Assembly: GCF_024172165.1 (NCBI RefSeq)
Contig: NZ_JAMZEB010000002.1
Location: forward strand, 372,001 to 436,000
Source of the DNA: Nonomuraea thailandensis
GTDB taxonomy: Bacteria; Actinomycetota; Actinomycetes; Streptosporangiales; Streptosporangiaceae
Length of the DNA stretch: 64,000 nucleotides
Direction: 5' to 3'
The notes beneath the pieces were generated by a model. It saw only the letters and a program-made list of their open reading frames with translations, did no database searches and was not told where the DNA came from. Every line of letters begins with the position of its first letter. The first letter of the stretch is position 1. The position numbers and the translations under genes are program-made. This document shows, piece after piece, positions 61,018 through 64,000 of the stretch.

Positions 61018-61163
61018 GACCACGACGGTGGCACGGGCCCCCGCCCCTGCACAGGCCCGATCTCGCCCGAGAACAGGGCGGGGAGGCGCTGCTCCATTAC
61101 GCTCAAAGCTGCCGGCCCGATATCCGCGCGCATCCGGAGCCCGGACGTGCCAGTCTTGAACAC

Positions 61164-62435
61164 GTGCTGACCGACCGCCCCACCAAGCTCGTGCCACCCG
61201 TGCTGGCCAGGATGGCCGCATGGAGTGGGTGCCTGATCCTCGTCGGCGTGGTCGTCTACTTCATCGTCCAGGCGATCGCCCGCCTGGCGTTCGTGGCTCT
61301 GCCCGTGGCGATCGCGCTCCTGCTGACGGCGCTGCTCTTCCCCTTGACGAACTCGCTGCGCAGCGCCGGCATGCGGCCCATCTACGCCACCTGGATCACC
61401 ATGCTGGTGGCCCTGGCCGTGCTCGTCGGCACCGGCTGGCTGGTCGGGGCGCGGGCCAGCGAGGAGTTCCCCAACCTGGTCGAGCAGGTGCAGGATACGG
61501 CCAGATCCGTGCAGGAGTGGCTGATCCAGGGCCCGCTGCATCTGGAGCAGACGCAGATCACCGGCTACGTCGACGAGATCGCCGCCATGCTCAACGCCCA
61601 GCGCACGGCCATCACCGGCACGGTGCTGTCGGCCGGCGCGGTGGCCGTCGAGGTGCTCGCGTCCATCGTGCTGCTGCTGTTCGTGACGTTCTTCCTGCTC
61701 AAGGACGGCGACCGGATCTGGACGTGGTTCCTCAAGGCGTTCGGCGGGGTGGCGCCGCGCGTCGACCGGGCCGGGCGGGCCGCGTGGGCCACGCTCTCCC
61801 ACTACGTGCAGGGCACGGTGGCGGTGGCCGCCGTGCACGGCCTGATCATGGGCATCGTGCTGGCCGGGATGGGGGTGCCGCTGTGGGCGCCGCTGGCCGT
61901 GCTGATCTTCTTCGCCAGCTTCATCCCCATCGTCGGCATCTTCTTCGCCGGGACGATCGCGACCCTGGTCACGCTGGGGGCCAAGGGGCTCGTGTACGCC
62001 CTGATCTTCCTCGGCATCCTCATCGTGGAGCAGCAGCTGGAGAACCACGTGCTGCAGCCGCTGATCGTGGGGCGGGCGCTCAACTTCCACCCGCTGGCCA
62101 TCATCCTCGTGCTGTCCATCGGAGGCATCCTGGCGGGCATCGCGGGGGCCGCCGTGGCCGTGCCGGTGGCGGCGGTGATCTACCGGGCGCTGCCGGAGCT
62201 GCGGCATCAGCCACCGGCGCTGCCGCCGGGGCATGACGACACCTCATCGGGCGGGTCACCACCGCCCGGCCCGGGTGAGGCGGGCGGCGGGTTCCGCGGC
62301 GGCGAAGGCGGGCCCGGCGGCCGCGACGAGGGGCCCGACGCTCCGGCGACGCGGCCCGGCGCCCCCGAGCCGCGATCGGAAGGCCCGATCGTGTCGGCGG
62401 CCGCTGGGGGCGAGCGGGGGAAGGACACGGAGTAA
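61164..62435 (+). CDS. AI-2E family (YdiK/TqsA-like) permease
   Basis: 423 residues from GTG 61164. The conserved arrangement is clear: TM1-2 (residues 18-60), a long extracytoplasmic amphipathic region (EEFPNLVEQVQDTARSVQEWLIQ, LNAQRTAITGTVLSAGAVAVEVLASIVLLLFVTFFLLKDGDRIWTWF), and the signature FFASFIPIVGIFFAGTIATLVTL near 250-275 plus EQQLENHVLQPLIVGRALNFHPLAIIL. The 70-residue C-tail is disordered. Some family members export autoinducer 2 or act as Na/H antiporters; no AI-2 gene is nearby, so the transported solute is unknown. Confidence 0.9.
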   Translation: MLTDRPTKLVPPVLARMAAWSGCLILVGVVVYFIVQAIARLAFVALPVAIALLLTALLFPLTNSLRSAGMRPIYATWITMLVALAVLVGTGWLVGARASEEFPNLVEQVQDTARSVQEWLIQGPLHLEQTQITGYVDEIAAMLNAQRTAITGTVLSAGAVAVEVLASIVLLLFVTFFLLKDGDRIWTWFLKAFGGVAPRVDRAGRAAWATLSHYVQGTVAVAAVHGLIMGIVLAGMGVPLWAPLAVLIFFASFIPIVGIFFAGTIATLVTLGAKGLVYALIFLGILIVEQQLENHVLQPLIVGRALNFHPLAIILVLSIGGILAGIAGAAVAVPVAAVIYRALPELRHQPPALPPGHDDTSSGGSPPPGPGEAGGGFRGGEGGPGGRDEGPDAPATRPGAPEPRSEGPIVSAAAGGERGKDTE

Positions 62436-62446
62436 CCTCGTCACCC

Positions 62447-63001
62447 GTGACGCGTTCCTCCCTCACCACCCCGCCGCCCGGCGCGCAGCCGCCCGCCGCG
62501 CATCCCGACGCGCCGCCGGCGGGCAGCGCCCTGGGCTCCCACTACAGCCAGTGCTTCGGCTGCGGCACCGGTCACCCGACCGGGCTGCACCTCAACGCCA
62601 GGACCCCCGACGGCACCACCGTGGAGGCGGAGTTCACGGTGGGGGAGGCGCACCAGGGAGCGCCGAGGCTGGCGCACGGCGGCGTCCTGGCCGCCGCCAT
62701 GGACGAAGTCATCGGCATGTCCGTCTACCTGTTCCACAAGCCCTACGTGACAGGGCGGCTGGAGACCGACTACGTGCTCCCCGTTCCCGTGGGCACGACA
62801 CTCCACCTGCGTGCCTGGTGCAACGGCATCGACGGCAGAAAGGCGTACCTTGAGGCTGAGGGGCGCATCGGCGCTCCAGACGGTCCGGTCGCCGTCCGCG
62901 CGGCAGCGCTGTTCATCGAGGTGAACATGGAACACTTCGCCAAGCATGGCGATCTGGCCGCCATCGCCGCCGAACATCAGGACTACGAGGTGAACCCTTG
63001 A
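62447..63001 (+). CDS. PaaI-like hotdog thioesterase
   Basis: 184 residues from GTG 62447; a TAACCT lies 8 nt upstream, so a leaderless start is possible. After a Pro/Ala-rich N-tail (1-30) comes [23 protein letters not shown], then [21 protein letters not shown] with the HGG and catalytic Asp/Glu region of the hotdog fold. It resembles the thioesterase of long-chain or aryl acyl-CoA. It is distinct from paaI at 49669. Its stop overlaps the dut start (TTGA), so translation is coupled. Confidence 0.88.
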   Translation: MTRSSLTTPPPGAQPPAAHPDAPPAGSALGSHYSQCFGCGTGHPTGLHLNARTPDGTTVEAEFTVGEAHQGAPRLAHGGVLAAAMDEVIGMSVYLFHKPYVTGRLETDYVLPVPVGTTLHLRAWCNGIDGRKAYLEAEGRIGAPDGPVAVRAAALFIEVNMEHFAKHGDLAAIAAEHQDYEVNP

Positions 63002-63474
63002 GCGGAGCAGAGGTCCTCATCCAGCGGCTCGACCCCGGGCTGCCGGTCCCGTCGTACGCCCATCCGGGCGACGCGGGAGCCGACCTCCACGCCGCCGAGG
63101 ACGTGGAGCTGATGCCCGGCGAGCGGGCCGTCGTCGGCACCGGGCTCGCGATCGCCCTGCCCGACGGCTATGCCGCGTTCGTGCATCCCCGTTCGGGGCT
63201 GGCGGCCAAGCACGGCGTCACGCTGGTCAACGCGCCGGGTACGGTGGACGCCGGTTACCGGGGCGAGATCAAGGTGACGGTGATCAACACCGACCTCAAG
63301 GAGCCGTTCAGGCTGCGGCGGGGCGACCGGGTGGCGCAGCTCGTGATCCAGCGGGTGGAACGCGTGGCGTTCGTGGAGGCCGAGCGGTTGCCGGAATCCG
63401 TGCGCGGCGCCGGCGGCTTCGGATCGACCGGCGGCTTCGGACCGACCGGTGGTTTCGGATCGGCGGGGCGCTGA
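62998..63474 (+). CDS. dut: dUTP diphosphatase
   Basis: 158 residues from TTG 62998, with GAGGTG 6 nt upstream. The five trimeric-dUTPase motifs are present: GDAGADLHA (I), [11 protein letters not shown] (II), [13 protein letters not shown] (III), [13 protein letters not shown] (IV) and [10 protein letters not shown] (V). Motif V is followed by two further near-copies, GGFGPTG and GGFGSAG, giving a triplicated P-loop-like tail. Converts dUTP to dUMP, keeping uracil out of DNA and feeding dTMP synthesis. Located before DUF3710, as in mycobacteria. Confidence 0.95.
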   Translation: MSGAEVLIQRLDPGLPVPSYAHPGDAGADLHAAEDVELMPGERAVVGTGLAIALPDGYAAFVHPRSGLAAKHGVTLVNAPGTVDAGYRGEIKVTVINTDLKEPFRLRRGDRVAQLVIQRVERVAFVEAERLPESVRGAGGFGSTGGFGPTGGFGSAGR

Positions 63475-63556
63475 TCGTGGCGTGGGAAGGGGCCCTGCGG
63501 GGCCCGAGCGAACTACGGGCCCGGCAGCGGCCCGACGAACAGGGAGAGTGAGGAAC

Positions 63557-64000
63557 GTGTTCCGACGTCGTCGTCGTGAGCAGCCGGACCAGGCGGTCGA
63601 GCAGGAGGCCGCTGAGCCGACGCGCGAATCCGGCCCGTGGGACGCCGACGAGCCCCACCCGGAGGCCGAGCGCATCGACCTGGGCGGCCTGCGTTTGCCG
63701 CACAACCCCGACTTCGACGTGCGGCTGGCCTCCGTCGGGGACCAGCACGTCGGGGTGGTAGTCCTGTACGACGAGAGCTCGCTGCAGCTCCAGGCCCTGG
63801 CCGCCCCCCGCAGCTCCGGCCTGTGGGACGAGGTCAAGACCAAGATCTCGGCCCAGGCCAAGCACCTGGAGGAGCGGGAGGGGCCGTTCGGCAGCGAGCT
63901 GACCGGCGAGATGAAGGTCGAGGGCAACAGCCGCCCGGCCCGCTACCTCGGCATCGACGGCCCCCGCTGGTTCCTGCTGGCGGTGATCTCCGGCAAGGCG
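63557..64000 (+). CDS. DUF3710 protein, N-terminal part (runs off window)
   Basis: At least 148 residues from GTG 63557, preceded by GGGAGAGTGAGG. Starts MFRRRRREQPDQAVEQEAAEPT, then ERIDLGGLRLPHNPDFDVRL, SVGDQHVGVVVLYDESSLQLQALAAPRSSGLWDEV and GPRWFLLAVISGKA at the window edge; this is the DUF3710 pattern (Rv2696c-like in mycobacteria). Function unknown. Follows dut by 82 bp on the same strand and is likely in the same operon. Confidence 0.9.
   Translation, partial: MFRRRRREQPDQAVEQEAAEPTRESGPWDADEPHPEAERIDLGGLRLPHNPDFDVRLASVGDQHVGVVVLYDESSLQLQALAAPRSSGLWDEVKTKISAQAKHLEEREGPFGSELTGEMKVEGNSRPARYLGIDGPRWFLLAVISGKA

Overview
The window is chromosomal DNA of a high-GC actinomycete. Most coding is GC-rich, GTG and TTG starts are common, and the actinobacterial marker genes sepH, DUF4193, DUF4235, DUF3710 and the RNase H/phosphatase fusion are present. 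Gene content looks most like a Streptosporangiales-type genome (Nonomuraea or a relative); that is an inference from gene families, not a database match.

Layout. 0-6.9 kb: two WYL regulators, a tandem quinone-oxidoreductase fusion behind a SoxR/MerR-type promoter, an Nramp-like transporter, an acetyltransferase, a subtilisin-inhibitor-like secreted protein and a DinB protein. 6.9-11.4 kb: a repeat-rich stretch in which nearly every intergenic gap holds a different short tandem array (39, 40, about 35, 24 and 34 bp units), around a small P-loop kinase, a DinB protein and two metallopeptidases. 11.4-15.8 kb: a Baeyer-Villiger-type monooxygenase diverging from the conserved Nif3 - zinc ribbon - RNase H/phosphatase operon. 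15.9-18.9 kb: rnpB (RNase P RNA), whose 3' end is the insertion site of a 2.6-kb element bounded by a 31-bp direct repeat; it carries an integrase remnant, a DUF6461-like gene and an Xre-like regulator gene. 19-31 kb: small membrane proteins, a methyltransferase, a beta-lactamase-fold serine hydrolase, a SulP-carbonic anhydrase fusion followed by an epimerase, a PEBP lipoprotein and a bacterial-PH-domain pair. 31-44.4 kb: a very long SepH, an atypical subtilase, a sugar-lactone oxidase, a polysaccharide deacetylase, an MFS transporter, a lytic transglycosylase, ferrochelatase, an S9 peptidase and an inositol-monophosphatase-like enzyme. 44.4-48.3 kb: a 54-residue small protein, a two-component system, DUF4193 and a conserved hypothetical. 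48.4-52.7 kb: an aromatic-acid module (paaK, paaI, and divergently an MBL hydrolase plus a flavin monooxygenase) around a PaaR-like operator. 52.7-64 kb: otsA, DUF4235, valS, ArsR/MFS divergent pair, a secreted DUF6351 hydrolase, an AI-2E-family permease, a thioesterase, dut and the start of a DUF3710 gene.

Regulation can often be read directly. Several genes have a TAnnnT-like -10 element 6-8 nt before the start codon, as expected of leaderless transcripts. Four intergenic regions hold well-formed operators (SoxR type, TetR type, PaaR type, ArsR type), and only the ArsR one has its likely regulator next door.
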